DNA of 64,000 nt from positions 20,476 through 84,475 of the forward strand of contig NZ_JAAKZY010000016.1 of the NCBI RefSeq assembly GCF_011045015.1, in the 5' to 3' direction. Position numbers and translations under genes: made by a program. Below, piece by piece: positions 26,081 through 34,563 of the stretch; the first letter of the stretch is position 1; every line of letters begins with the position of its first letter. This DNA is from Streptomyces scabichelini. Its GTDB lineage: Bacteria; Actinomycetota; Actinomycetes; Streptomycetales; Streptomycetaceae. The notes under the pieces were generated by a model, which did no database searches, had not been told where the DNA came from, and was given only the letters and a program-made list of their open reading frames with translations.

Positions 26081-26465
26081 GCGCCCTCCGTACGCCCGCC
26101 GGGGCATCAGCCCCGCGAGCGTGTTCTGCCCGTTCGGGCCATTTGGGCGGCAAGGTGCGGGCGTGGGCGACAGCCCGAGAGACCCCCTCGTCGAGCGCCG
26201 CCCCGGCGAGCGCCTCGGGCGCGACGAACACCATGGACTTCATGGTCCGGCCGGTGAAATCCATGGGCCGGACGCCCAGCCGTGCCGGTGTCTCGGCGGC
26301 CCCCTCCGGACCGAGCCGGATCATGAGTTCGTCGTGGACGACGCCGCAGAACATGTGGCCACCGAGCAGGAAGGCAAGGCCGAACATCTTGCGTGCGCCG
26401 ACGTCGCCGACCGGCGACAGGACTTCCCGGATCCGCTCGGCCAGAGTCTCGTCGTAGGCAACCAT
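25971..26465 (-). CDS. TfoX N-terminal-domain protein with aberrant tail
   Basis: 164 residues. Residues 1-110 are a TfoX/Sxy-like N-terminal domain: YDETLAERIREVLSPVGDVGARKMFGLAFLLGGHMFCGVVHDELMIRLG, then MDFTGRTMKSMVFVAPEAL. Family members usually stop soon after the LPPK that appears here at about residue 108. This frame continues for about 55 Arg/Pro-rich residues, antisense to the MFS fragment. The natural C-terminus and stop were probably lost in the same rearrangement. Function in non-competent actinobacteria is unknown. Confidence 0.75.
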   Translation of the reverse strand: MVAYDETLAERIREVLSPVGDVGARKMFGLAFLLGGHMFCGVVHDELMIRLGPEGAAETPARLGVRPMDFTGRTMKSMVFVAPEALAGAALDEGVSRAVAHARTLPPKWPERAEHARGADAPAGVRRALIRPAVGRCARRPVPGRARAGSYRVAWPGCGWRAGR

Positions 26466-26790
26466 TTATGGCTCCGGTAGGCCGGGCCCGGCTCTCCTAC
26501 CGCCGCGCCGAGGAGATCTTCGACGACAACACCCGGCTGCCGGCCAACCCGCTCGCCTCACCCGAAGACATCGAGGACCTGAACGGCTGGACCCGGCACC
26601 GACTGCGGCACTCCGCACTCACGCACGACGCGGAGAGCGGCACCTCCACCACAATGCTGCCGGCCCGCCCCCGTCACGCCTCCGTGCGGCCCCTGGAACG
26701 GTACGCACGCCCCGGCGTCGACGCGGTCGCCCAGCATGTCGTCGAGCGTGACGCCGCCGCTCGACGGAAGCGTCAGGGCTTCAAGATCGT
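26466..26790 (+). pseudogene. Tyrosine recombinase (integrase) C-terminal remnant
   Basis: The frame reads LSYRRAEEIFDDNTRLPANP, then WTRHRLRHSALTHDAESG, then RPRHASVRPLERYARPGVDAV. HRLRH carries the conserved His-x-x-Arg, and RHASVRPLERYARPG holds the second His and the nucleophilic Tyr. The N-terminal and core-binding domains are missing. It is a leftover of a phage, plasmid or transposon integrase. Confidence 0.65.
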
Positions 26791-26836
26791 CTCATGGCCC
26801 CTTTTGGGCGGCGCTGTCCTCGAGGGCGGCTTCCTG

Positions 26837-28132
26837 CTACTGGGACAACGGTGCGACGGTCGCGGCCCTGCGCCGGGCGGTCAGGAAGAGGCCTGCCGCG
26901 ACGACGGCCGCGGCCAGGCCGAGCAGGCCGACGGCGGCGGCCAGAGTGCCGAGGGCGGACTCGGCCGCGATCAGCACCAGCGGGCAGATGAACTGGCCGA
27001 TGAAGAACGACGCGGTCCACAGGCCGGTGCCACGGCCGCGGTCGGCGAAGTCCAGCCTGGACATGGCGATGGTGAGCAGGGAAGGCAGCAGAAGACCGGT
27101 GCCGAGGCAGTTGAGTACGGCGCCGACGATCAGCAGTGGCGCGCTGTCCGCGAGCCACATCACCGCGAAGCCGGCCGCGCACAGGGCGAAGACGAGTGGC
27201 AGCCGGGGCCCCGGGGTCCCTCGCAGCTTGGCGAAGGTGATCGCGCCGGCCACGGTGGCGGCGCTGGCGATCGCTGTGGCCAGCCCGATCACGCTGGTCG
27301 CCGTCACGCCGAGGTCGTCCAGCAGATAGGACATCTCCACCGGGACGGTGTAGAAGACGAGGGCCCCGAACACGGTGAGTCCGCAGATCCCGGCCAGCTG
27401 CCGGAAGGGGAAGGAGCGCTTCGGCGCGACCGTGGTGTCCGCGCTCTCCCCGTCTCCGTCCCCGTCCTCGGCGGCGGCACCGGTGGCCGCGGTCGGCTTC
27501 GGCAGTCCGATGGCCATGAGCGGGGCGATGAGCAGACTGACGGCGTAGATCCAGAACGGGGTCCGCCAGCCGGCCGACCCCGCGGCACCGCCGATGACGA
27601 AGAACGCGGTCGCGGAGGCGGAGGCGCACATGGTCTGGAGGGCGAGGTAGCGGTCCCGTACCCGACCGCTGTAGTAGTCGCCGATCAGCGTGGTGCAGCA
27701 GGTCATGATGGCGGCCTCGGCGACACCTACCAGGGCGCGGCTGGCCACGATGGCACCCAGCGACTCCAGCCACAGCGGAGCGGTGCCGAAGATCGCGTAC
27801 AACACGGTCGCGGCGATCAGCAGGCGCTTGCGGCCGAGCCGGTCGACGATGACGCCCGCGAAGGGTGCCAGCAGGCCCAGCGCCAGCGCCGGGACGGTGA
27901 GAGCCATCGGGACCAGGGCGCCTGCGCCAGGCACATCGGCGAAGTGGTCCTGCATCTTGGGCAGCACGGGGGCGATCAGGACGGCCCCGAGGATCGGCAG
28001 ACAGCTGCCGGCCATGAGGAGAGCGACGCGCAGCCGGTGCGCGGCACCGTACATCGGCAGCGCAAGGATCGCACCGGGCGGCGGCACTGTTTCCGCGTAG
28101 GCAGGCGGGGGCGGAGGCACGGAAGCGGGCAT
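26837..28132 (-). CDS. MFS transporter, probably for the adjacent catabolic pathway
   Basis: 431 residues from ATG 28132 (MPASVPPPPPAY; GGAG seven bases upstream; an in-frame GTG at 28168 is an alternative). Twelve hydrophobic spans are present, with the MFS loop 2-3 signature GVIVDRLGRKRLLI and ALVGVAEAAIMTCCTTLIGDYYSG in helices 4-5. A charged central loop (GAAAEDGDGDGES) splits the halves. It lies 80 bp downstream of the lysR-type gene on the same strand, with the catabolic operon divergent, so uptake or efflux of the pathway substrate is a reasonable inference. Confidence 0.88.
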   Translation of the reverse strand: MPASVPPPPPAYAETVPPPGAILALPMYGAAHRLRVALLMAGSCLPILGAVLIAPVLPKMQDHFADVPGAGALVPMALTVPALALGLLAPFAGVIVDRLGRKRLLIAATVLYAIFGTAPLWLESLGAIVASRALVGVAEAAIMTCCTTLIGDYYSGRVRDRYLALQTMCASASATAFFVIGGAAGSAGWRTPFWIYAVSLLIAPLMAIGLPKPTAATGAAAEDGDGDGESADTTVAPKRSFPFRQLAGICGLTVFGALVFYTVPVEMSYLLDDLGVTATSVIGLATAIASAATVAGAITFAKLRGTPGPRLPLVFALCAAGFAVMWLADSAPLLIVGAVLNCLGTGLLLPSLLTIAMSRLDFADRGRGTGLWTASFFIGQFICPLVLIAAESALGTLAAAVGLLGLAAAVVAAGLFLTARRRAATVAPLSQ

Positions 28133-28248
28133 GCGGGAACTCCATGTGGCGAGGGGAGGGGACGACACGCCATCGGGACACAGAGACCCCGAGGAGAGGA
28201 GCGTGCGGAGGATCTGGCGTTGACTATGAGTGAGCGGCCAAGCCCTGC

Positions 28249-29193
28249 CTAGCCTCTGTCCGATCGATCTCCCGGATCGCGATCATCCTTGCCGTGGATG
28301 GTGTCCGCGACCCGGGCCGCTGTCTCCCGCAGCCAGATGTGCGCCGCGTCGTGCGTGTGGACCGGGTGCCACCACAGGGCTTCCCGGAGTGGCACGGCGT
28401 CGTAGGGCGGTTGCATGACCCGTACGGGGACGAGTCCGTCGAGCCGGTCGGCGAGATGCCCCTGGATCAGGGCGACCCGGCGGGTGCCCGCGACCAGGAG
28501 GGGCATCAACTGGAAGCTGTCGACGGAGACTTCGACGCGCGGCTCGATACCGAGCATGGCGATCTGACGGGCGGCGGGTGCGTCGTATGTGCGCTGGTAC
28601 GTCACCCACGGCAGCCGGGCCAGGTCGTCGAGGGTGAGCTGCTCGCCGACCTCGGGGTTGTCGTCGGCGACGAGGTAGACCCAGCGGTCCCGGTACAGCT
28701 CCACGGCGGGAAAGTCGCCGATGATGCCGTGCGGCAGCAGCAGCCCGTCGGCGGTGCTCAGCAGCGCCCCGGTGTTCTCGGTGATGTCCGTCGGAGGCTG
28801 CTTGAAGCGCAGCCTGATCCCCGGCGCCTCGGTGTGGACGATGCGGGCGAGTTCGGCACCGAAGACGGCCACCGCGTAGTCGGAGGCGATCAGGGTGAAC
28901 TCGTGCTCCTCATGGGCGGGGTCGAACACCGCCTGGCTGGTGAAGACGCGTTCGAGCAGGTCGCAGGCGGTGGCGGTGCGGTCGAGGAGGGCCAGGCCGA
29001 GGGCGGTCAGTTCGTAGCGTCCGCCGATCCTGGAGAGCAGGTCGTCGTCGAAGTGGCGGCGCAGCCGGGCCAGGGCGGCGCTCATGGCGGGCTGGCTGAG
29101 CCCGATGCGCCGGCCCGCGTTGGTGACGTTGCGCTCCTCCAGGAGGGCCCGCAGGGCGACGACGAGGTTGAGGTCCAGGCTGGCCAGGTTCAC
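28249..29193 (-). CDS. LysR-family transcriptional regulator
   Basis: 314 residues from GTG 29193 (MNLASLDLNLVVALRALLEERNVTNAGRRIGLSQPAMSAALARLRRHFDD), the standard LysR winged-HTH start; a much longer ORF continues upstream without family similarity. The effector domain follows (EFTLIASDYAVAVFGAEL, TENTGALLSTADGLLLPHG, VYLVADDNPEVGEQLTLDDLARLPWV), resembling the NodD/nitro-aromatic NahR-like branch. It is divergent from the catabolic operon, and a perfect inverted repeat lies between them, so it probably activates the operon in response to the aromatic substrate or an intermediate. Confidence 0.93.
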   Translation of the reverse strand: MNLASLDLNLVVALRALLEERNVTNAGRRIGLSQPAMSAALARLRRHFDDDLLSRIGGRYELTALGLALLDRTATACDLLERVFTSQAVFDPAHEEHEFTLIASDYAVAVFGAELARIVHTEAPGIRLRFKQPPTDITENTGALLSTADGLLLPHGIIGDFPAVELYRDRWVYLVADDNPEVGEQLTLDDLARLPWVTYQRTYDAPAARQIAMLGIEPRVEVSVDSFQLMPLLVAGTRRVALIQGHLADRLDGLVPVRVMQPPYDAVPLREALWWHPVHTHDAAHIWLRETAARVADTIHGKDDRDPGDRSDRG

Positions 29194-29242
29194 GCGAAAT
29201 CCCTGTACGGAGTAGGAGACTGCGGCGCTGGGTATTCGCCGC

Positions 29243-29261
29243 CTGGATGCCTGGCATCCAG
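29243..29261. promoter_or_regulatory. Candidate LysR operator
   Basis: A perfect inverted repeat CTGGATGC-ctg-GCATCCAG lies 50 bases upstream of the LysR start and 68 bases before the first operon gene, the usual position for a LysR recognition site. Confidence 0.65.
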
Positions 29262-29328
29262 AGAATCGATTTCCCCGATCGCAAGGTACGCGCCAGATTA
29301 GTGGCATCGCAATCGGGAGGACATCTCC

Positions 29329-30327
29329 GTGAAATCCACAGCCACGTCGGCGCCTCTCTTCACCGGCCCCTTGGCCATCGGCACTCTCTCCGCTCCGGGC
29401 GGGGCCGCGTTCCCCGGCCTCGTGGTGCCGGACGGCCGCGTGCTCGACCTGCGTACGACACTGGACGAACCCGCGCTGACCACCCTCGCTCTCCTGGAGC
29501 GCTGGGATGAGGAACTGCCTCGCCTGCGCGGCCTCGCGGACGAGCCGGCCGGTGACTGGCTGCCGCTGGACGACCTGTTCGTGCACGCGCCCGTCGAGCC
29601 CCGGCAGATCTTCCAGTCCGGCGCCAACTACCGGCAGCACGTGATCGACCTAGAGGTCGCGCACCGATCCCCGGACGACCCGCGCACCGTCGAGGAGGCC
29701 CGCGCCGAGATCGCGGCGATCATGGACAAGCGAGCCGCCGAGGACCTCCCGTACGTCTTCATCGGCCTGCCGACCACGATCACCGGCCCCTACGACGACG
29801 TCGTACTGCCCGCCTGGGCCAAGAAGCCCGACTGGGAGCTGGAGCTGGCCGCGGTGATCTCCCGCCCCGCTCACCAGGTCGCGGTGGAGGAGGCCCTGGA
29901 GTACGTCGCGGGTTACACCATCGCCAACGACCTCACCGACCGGGCCACCGTCTTCCGCCGGGACATGCCCGCCATCGGCACCGACTGGCTGCGCTGCAAG
30001 AACGCTCCTGGCTTCACCCCGCTCGGCCCCTGGATCGTCCCGGCCGGGTCCGTCGCCGACCCGTCCGACCTGCGGGTCACCCTGAAGCTCAACGGCGAGA
30101 CGATGCAGGACGAGTCCACCAAGGACATGATCTTCGGCGTGGCCCGGATGGTCTCGTACATTTCCCAGACCGCCCAACTCCTGCCCGGCGACCTGGTGTT
30201 GACCGGCAGCCCGGCCGGGAACGGCATGCACTGGGGTCGGCTGCTGCACGACGGCGACGTGATGGACGGATCCGTCACGGGGCTCGGTGCCCAGCGCACC
30301 CGCTGCGTCGCGGAGGTCTCCCGGTGA
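29329..30327 (+). CDS. Fumarylacetoacetate hydrolase-family protein (first)
   Basis: 332 residues. It begins with an N-terminal small domain, then the catalytic beta-roll: FQSGANYRQHVIDLE (start of the FAH domain), KKPDWELELAAVISRPAHQ with the Glu metal ligands, EYVAGYTIANDLTDRATVFRR, and the closing LLPGDLVLTGSPAGNGMHWG. Family members hydrolyse C-C bonds of beta-diketo acids, or decarboxylate or hydrate dienoates, using Mg/Mn. This is the first gene of the operon divergent from lysR; the next gene overlaps its stop (GTGA). A second, different FAH gene is downstream, so the two probably act on successive ring-cleavage products. Confidence 0.9.
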   Translation: MKSTATSAPLFTGPLAIGTLSAPGGAAFPGLVVPDGRVLDLRTTLDEPALTTLALLERWDEELPRLRGLADEPAGDWLPLDDLFVHAPVEPRQIFQSGANYRQHVIDLEVAHRSPDDPRTVEEARAEIAAIMDKRAAEDLPYVFIGLPTTITGPYDDVVLPAWAKKPDWELELAAVISRPAHQVAVEEALEYVAGYTIANDLTDRATVFRRDMPAIGTDWLRCKNAPGFTPLGPWIVPAGSVADPSDLRVTLKLNGETMQDESTKDMIFGVARMVSYISQTAQLLPGDLVLTGSPAGNGMHWGRLLHDGDVMDGSVTGLGAQRTRCVAEVSR

Positions 30328-31304
30328 CCCTCGACCGCACCACCGTGCCTGATGCGAAAGACGCCGAGGGCGCGATCGCCGAGGCCGCCAAGACGTACTC
30401 GAACTGGGGCCGTTGGGGCGAGGACGACGTCCTCGGCACGCTCAACTTCCTGGACGCCGAAAAGCGCCGTGAGGGCGCGGCCCTCGTCCGCGACGGGGTC
30501 AGCTTCTCGCTCTCCCAGCGTTTCGAGATGAACGGCCCGCAGAAGGGCTGGCGGCGGCGTACGAATCCGGTGCACACCATGCTCGACACCGGCACCGACG
30601 CCGCCCTGGGCAACCAGGGTTTCCCGCACGGCTTCGGCGGTGCCGACGACGTGATCGCGATGCCGCTGCAGTGCTCCACCCAGTGGGACGGCCTGGGTCA
30701 CATCTTCGACCATGGCAAGGCTTGGAACGGGCGGGCCGCCGAGAAGGTCGTCACCTCCGACGGCGACCTCGTCACCGGCATCGAGCACATGGCGCCGTAC
30801 GTGGCCGGACGGGGCGTCCTCCTCGATGTGGGCCTGGTCGTCGGCCGGAACGGCGAACTGCCCGACGGCTTCGCCATCACCGAGGAGCACCTGACCGCAA
30901 GCGCCGCGGCGCACGGTGTCACGGTCGGCCGCGGCGACCTCGTCCTCGTCCGCACCGGACGGCTGGCCCGCGCCAGGCGCGAGGGCTGGGGCGAGTACGC
31001 GGGCGGTCCCTCGCCCGGGCTGAGCTTCACCACCGCCGGCTGGCTGCACCGCAGCGAGATCGCCGGGATCGCCACCGACACCTGGGGCTTCGAGGTCCGG
31101 CCCAACGAGTTCGACCACGCCTTCCAGCCGCTGCACCAGGTCGCCATCCCCAACATGGGCCTGCTCATAGGCGAGATGTGGGACCTCGACGCCCTGGCCG
31201 AGCACTGCGCGGCCGACGGGCGGTACGAGTTCTGGCTCACCGCCGCTCCGCTGCCCATCACCGGAGCCGTCGGCTCCCCCGTGAACCCGATCGCCGTCAA
31301 GTAA
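30324..31304 (+). CDS. Cyclase-family (KynB-like) metal-dependent hydrolase
   Basis: 326 residues from GTG 30324, overlapping the previous stop. The metal-site block is MPLQCSTQWDGLGHIFDHGKAWNG, a variant of HxGTHxDxPxH in which Gln/Asp/His occupy the site. Further conserved pieces are GRGVLLDVGLV, VGRGDLVLVRTGRLARA, TAGWLHRSEIAGIATDTWGFEV and HQVAIPNMGLLIGEMWDLDALA. Relatives hydrolyse formyl-kynurenine, isatin or cyclic amides/lactones; longer forms like this one occur in aromatic and heterocycle catabolic clusters. A lactone or amide formed in the pathway is the likely substrate. The next gene starts after a 103-bp gap. Confidence 0.88.
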   Translation: MTLDRTTVPDAKDAEGAIAEAAKTYSNWGRWGEDDVLGTLNFLDAEKRREGAALVRDGVSFSLSQRFEMNGPQKGWRRRTNPVHTMLDTGTDAALGNQGFPHGFGGADDVIAMPLQCSTQWDGLGHIFDHGKAWNGRAAEKVVTSDGDLVTGIEHMAPYVAGRGVLLDVGLVVGRNGELPDGFAITEEHLTASAAAHGVTVGRGDLVLVRTGRLARARREGWGEYAGGPSPGLSFTTAGWLHRSEIAGIATDTWGFEVRPNEFDHAFQPLHQVAIPNMGLLIGEMWDLDALAEHCAADGRYEFWLTAAPLPITGAVGSPVNPIAVK

Positions 31305-31407
31305 CGCCCCGGACCGGCCGAGTGGGCCGCCCCGAAGCCACACCCATCCGGCTCGCACGACCACCCCTGCCGCTCGAAGTCGTGCGGCCGCACCGCAGGG
31401 AGATCCC

Positions 31408-32556
31408 ATGACCGACCCCCGCCCCCGCACCGTCCTCGTCATCGGCGGCGGCGCCTCCGGCAACGCCGTGACCGTGCTGCTGCGGCGAGCGGGCATCACC
31501 GTGGACCTGATCGAGGCCAAGTCCGACTGGAACGTCCTCGGCTCCGGCATCACCCTCCAGGGCAACGCGCTGCGCGTGCTGCGCGAGCTGGGCGTGTGGG
31601 ACAAGGTCCGGGAGAGCGGCTACGCCTTCGACTCCGTGGGCCTGGCCACGCCCGACGGCCACGTGTTCCACGTCCAGCAGGACATCCGCACCGGCGGCGA
31701 GGACCTGCCCGCGACCATCGGCATGCAGCGGCCCCGGCTCCAGGAGATCCTGTGCGCGGCGGTCCGGGTCAGTGGTGCGACGGTCCGCCTCGGCACCACC
31801 GCCGACGAGCTGGTCCAGGACGAGACGGGTGTCACCGCCCGCTTCAGCGACGGCACCGAGGGCCGCTACGACCTCGTCATCGCGGCCGACGGTCTCAACT
31901 CCCTGACCCGCGCGGTGATCGGCATCGGTGAGAAGCCCGAGCCGACCGGCATGGCCATCTGGCGCGTCGCCGCACCACGCCCGGCGAGCGTGGAGCGCAC
32001 GGACCTGGCCTTCGGCGGGCCCTGCTACATCGCCGGCTACTGCCCCACCAGCGAGAACACCATCTACGGCTATCTCGTCGAGGCCAACCGCGACCGCGCC
32101 TCCATCGACCCGGCCTCGTACGCGGACGAGATGCGGCGCCTGGCAGCCCCGTACGGCGGCGCCTGGCCCGAGATCGCCGCGAGCATCACCGACCCGGCCA
32201 AGGTCAACTACACCTGGTTCGACCGGCTGCTCGTCGAGGGGTCCTGGCACCGCGGCCGGGTCGTGCTGGTCGGTGACGCCGCCCACGCCTGCCCGCCCAC
32301 CCTCGCGCAGGGCGCGGCCATGTCGCTGGAGGACGCCTCCGTGCTGGCCGAGCTGCTGACCGCGGAGGAGTCGTGGGATTCCCTCGACTCCCTCGACGAC
32401 TTGCTGACCCGCTACCACGAGCGCCGCATCGACCGTGTCCGCATGGTCGTCGAGGCCTCGGTGCAGCTCGGCCAGTGGCAGCTGGACGGCGTCCGTGACG
32501 CCGACGTGCCCGGCCTGATCGGCCGCACGATGTCCGCCCTGAAGGAGACCCCGTGA
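31408..32556 (+). CDS. FAD-dependent aromatic hydroxylase
   Basis: 382 residues, with ribosome site GGGAGA before ATG 31408. The N-terminal FAD-binding GxGxxG is TVLVIGGGASGNAVTVLLRRAG, followed by the acidic VDLIEAK. The mid-protein segment is GRYDLVIAADGLNSLTR (the DG motif that contacts FAD and NADPH), and the second FAD motif is GRVVLVGDAAHACPPTLAQGAAMSLEDASVLAELL. These define a PHBH-type (class A) flavin monooxygenase that adds one OH to an aromatic ring using NAD(P)H and O2. It probably creates the diol for the extradiol dioxygenase encoded two genes downstream. Confidence 0.92.
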   Translation: MTDPRPRTVLVIGGGASGNAVTVLLRRAGITVDLIEAKSDWNVLGSGITLQGNALRVLRELGVWDKVRESGYAFDSVGLATPDGHVFHVQQDIRTGGEDLPATIGMQRPRLQEILCAAVRVSGATVRLGTTADELVQDETGVTARFSDGTEGRYDLVIAADGLNSLTRAVIGIGEKPEPTGMAIWRVAAPRPASVERTDLAFGGPCYIAGYCPTSENTIYGYLVEANRDRASIDPASYADEMRRLAAPYGGAWPEIAASITDPAKVNYTWFDRLLVEGSWHRGRVVLVGDAAHACPPTLAQGAAMSLEDASVLAELLTAEESWDSLDSLDDLLTRYHERRIDRVRMVVEASVQLGQWQLDGVRDADVPGLIGRTMSALKETP

Positions 32557-33587
32557 CGACCCCGGACACCCTGGACGCCCTGGCCACCCCGGCGACCCCC
32601 ACCATCGACGTCCACGCGCACGTCCTGCTGCCGCAGGTCGAGGAGGCCGTCGCCGGACACCCCGGGCTTGCCGCCGCCCGCAGTCTCGACGCCCGCCGCA
32701 ACGGCCCCGAGGCGCTCGCCGTCAGCGGCCCGATGGTCCGCGACCGCATCCCTCGACTGACCGACGTCAAGGCCCGGCTCACCGCGATGGACGCCTCCGG
32801 CGTCGACGTCCAACTGGTCTCGCCGTCCCCGTCGCACTACCACTACTGGGCCGACGAGGACCTGGCCCGCACGGTGTGGGAACTGGCCAACTCCGGCACC
32901 GCCGCGCACGTCGCCCAGGCCCCCGACCGGCTTCACGGACTGGGCCTCGTCCCGCTCCAGCACCCGGACCTCGCCGTCAAGGCCCTCGACCACGCCCTCG
33001 GCCTGGGCCTGCGCGGAGTGGAGATCTCCAGCCACGCGCCCGGGCGCGAGCTTTCGGACCCGGCGTACGAGCCGTTCTGGGCGCTCGCCGAGACGACCGG
33101 GGCGGTGCTCTTCCTGCACCCCTTCGGCTGCACGCTCGACGAGCGCCTGGACCGCTGGTACCTGTCCAACACGGTCGGCCAGCCCACCGAGAACGCCGTC
33201 GCGCTCTCCCACCTCATCTTCTCCGGCGTCCTGGACCGCCACCCCGGCCTGAAGGTGCTCGCAGCCCACGGCGGCGGCTACCTGCCCACCCACATCGGCC
33301 GCTCCGACCACGCCTGGCGGACCAGACCGGACACGCGGGGCTGCGCGTCCGAGCCGAGCAGCTACCTCAAGCGGCTGTACTTCGACTCGCTCGTCCACGA
33401 CCCGCATGTCCTGCGCGAACTGATCCGGGTGGCCGGCCCCGACCGGGTCCTGCTCGGCTCGGACTTCCCCTTCGACATGGGCACCGAGGACCCGGTCGGC
33501 GCGCTGCGCGCCGCCTCGGACCTGCCCGACCCCCACTTCCACGCCGTACGCGGCGGCAACGCGGCAGCGCTGCTGCGCCTCTCCTGA
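32553..33587 (+). CDS. Amidohydrolase-family (ACMSD-like) decarboxylase/hydrolase
   Basis: 344 residues from GTG 32553, overlapping the previous stop. The TIM-barrel metal ligands are visible: IDVHAHVLL (HxH), GAVLFLHPFGC (His), LAAHGGGYLP (His), and LLGSDFPFDMGTEDP (Asp). Relatives are 2-amino-3-carboxymuconate-6-semialdehyde decarboxylase, gamma-resorcylate decarboxylase and 5-carboxy-2-hydroxymuconate-semialdehyde decarboxylase. In a cluster with an extradiol dioxygenase, decarboxylation of a carboxylated ring-cleavage product is the best guess. Confidence 0.9.
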   Translation: MTTPDTLDALATPATPTIDVHAHVLLPQVEEAVAGHPGLAAARSLDARRNGPEALAVSGPMVRDRIPRLTDVKARLTAMDASGVDVQLVSPSPSHYHYWADEDLARTVWELANSGTAAHVAQAPDRLHGLGLVPLQHPDLAVKALDHALGLGLRGVEISSHAPGRELSDPAYEPFWALAETTGAVLFLHPFGCTLDERLDRWYLSNTVGQPTENAVALSHLIFSGVLDRHPGLKVLAAHGGGYLPTHIGRSDHAWRTRPDTRGCASEPSSYLKRLYFDSLVHDPHVLRELIRVAGPDRVLLGSDFPFDMGTEDPVGALRAASDLPDPHFHAVRGGNAAALLRLS

Positions 33588-33598
33588 GGAGCCCCGAC

Positions 33599-34549
33599 AT
33601 GACCGACGATTCGCCCAACCGCCTGCTCACCCACCTGCGGCACGTCGACCTCGCCGTGCCCGACTACGACAAGCAGCTCGACTTCTACGCCGGAGTCTGG
33701 GGCCTGACCAAGGTCGCCGAAGACTCCGGGATCTCCTTCCTGGCCGCCGAGGGCAGCCCCGAGCAGTACGTCGTACGGCTCCGCAAGGCAGACGAGAAGC
33801 GGCTCGACCTCGTGTCCTACGGCGCCGCGTCGGCCGCCGACGTGGACACGCTCGCCGGGCAACTCCTCGCGGACGGCGTGCGGTTGATCTCGCAGCCGGG
33901 CAAGGTCGACACCCCCGGCGGGGGCTACGGCTTCCGCTTCTTCGACGGCGACGGCCGCACCATCGAGGTCTCGGCGGAGGTCGAGGCCCGGAGGCACCGG
34001 CGTATCGAGGAGAAGGAGGCCATCCCGGTCCGCCTCTCGCACGTCGTCCTCAACTCCCCCGACCTGGACGCCACCCGCGCCTGGTACGAGCGCCACCTCG
34101 GCTTCCGGCTGTCCGACTCGCTCAGCTCGCCGCACATGGGCGAGGTCATGCACTTCATGCGGATCAGCAGCCAGCACCACTCGATGGCCCTCGCCAAGGG
34201 CCCGCACACCTCCCTGCACCACGTCTCGTTCGAGATGCGCGGCCTGGACGAGTACATGCGCGGCTCGGGGCGCGTGATGCGCTCCGGTGCCCGCAAGGTC
34301 TGGGGCCCGGGCCGGCACATGGCGGGCGACAACACCTTCACGTACTTCCTCGACCCGCACGGCAACACCGTCGAGTACACGACGGAGTTGGAGGAGCTCG
34401 ACGAGGACACCTGGCATCCGCACGTCTACGACTTCTCCCGGCCCGAAGTCACCGACCAGTGGGGCACGGCGAACCCGATGAACGAGCTGGTCGCCAAGGA
34501 GTCTTTCAACGACGTCGACCCCGGCGTCTTCGTCGCCCCGCCGGTCTGA
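33599..34549 (+). CDS. Type I extradiol (VOC) ring-cleavage dioxygenase
   Basis: 316 residues from ATG 33599, with GAGGAGCC just before; the ORF continues far upstream only as a shadow. There are two vicinal-oxygen-chelate modules: residues about 8-125 (LRHVDLAVPDYDKQLDFYAGVWGL) and 140-290. The second module carries the 2-His-1-carboxylate Fe(II) site: LSHVVLNSPDLDATRAWYE (His), SLHHVSFEMRGLDEYMRG (His), and FLDPHGNTVEYTTELEEL (Glu). This layout and length match BphC/catechol-2,3-dioxygenase enzymes. It would cleave a catechol-like product of the flavin hydroxylase next to its two hydroxyls. Confidence 0.92.
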   Translation: MTDDSPNRLLTHLRHVDLAVPDYDKQLDFYAGVWGLTKVAEDSGISFLAAEGSPEQYVVRLRKADEKRLDLVSYGAASAADVDTLAGQLLADGVRLISQPGKVDTPGGGYGFRFFDGDGRTIEVSAEVEARRHRRIEEKEAIPVRLSHVVLNSPDLDATRAWYERHLGFRLSDSLSSPHMGEVMHFMRISSQHHSMALAKGPHTSLHHVSFEMRGLDEYMRGSGRVMRSGARKVWGPGRHMAGDNTFTYFLDPHGNTVEYTTELEELDEDTWHPHVYDFSRPEVTDQWGTANPMNELVAKESFNDVDPGVFVAPPV

Positions 34550-34563
34550 TCCCCAGGATTGCC

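Noticed and set aside
26393..28252. 619-residue plus-strand ORF
   Set aside because: Only its first about 110 residues are meaningful (integrase remnant); the rest is the antisense of the MFS gene.
32876..33598. In-frame upstream extension of the extradiol dioxygenase
   Set aside because: The extension lies over the amidohydrolase gene in another frame and is Arg/Pro-rich; ATG 33599 has a good ribosome site and matches the family start.
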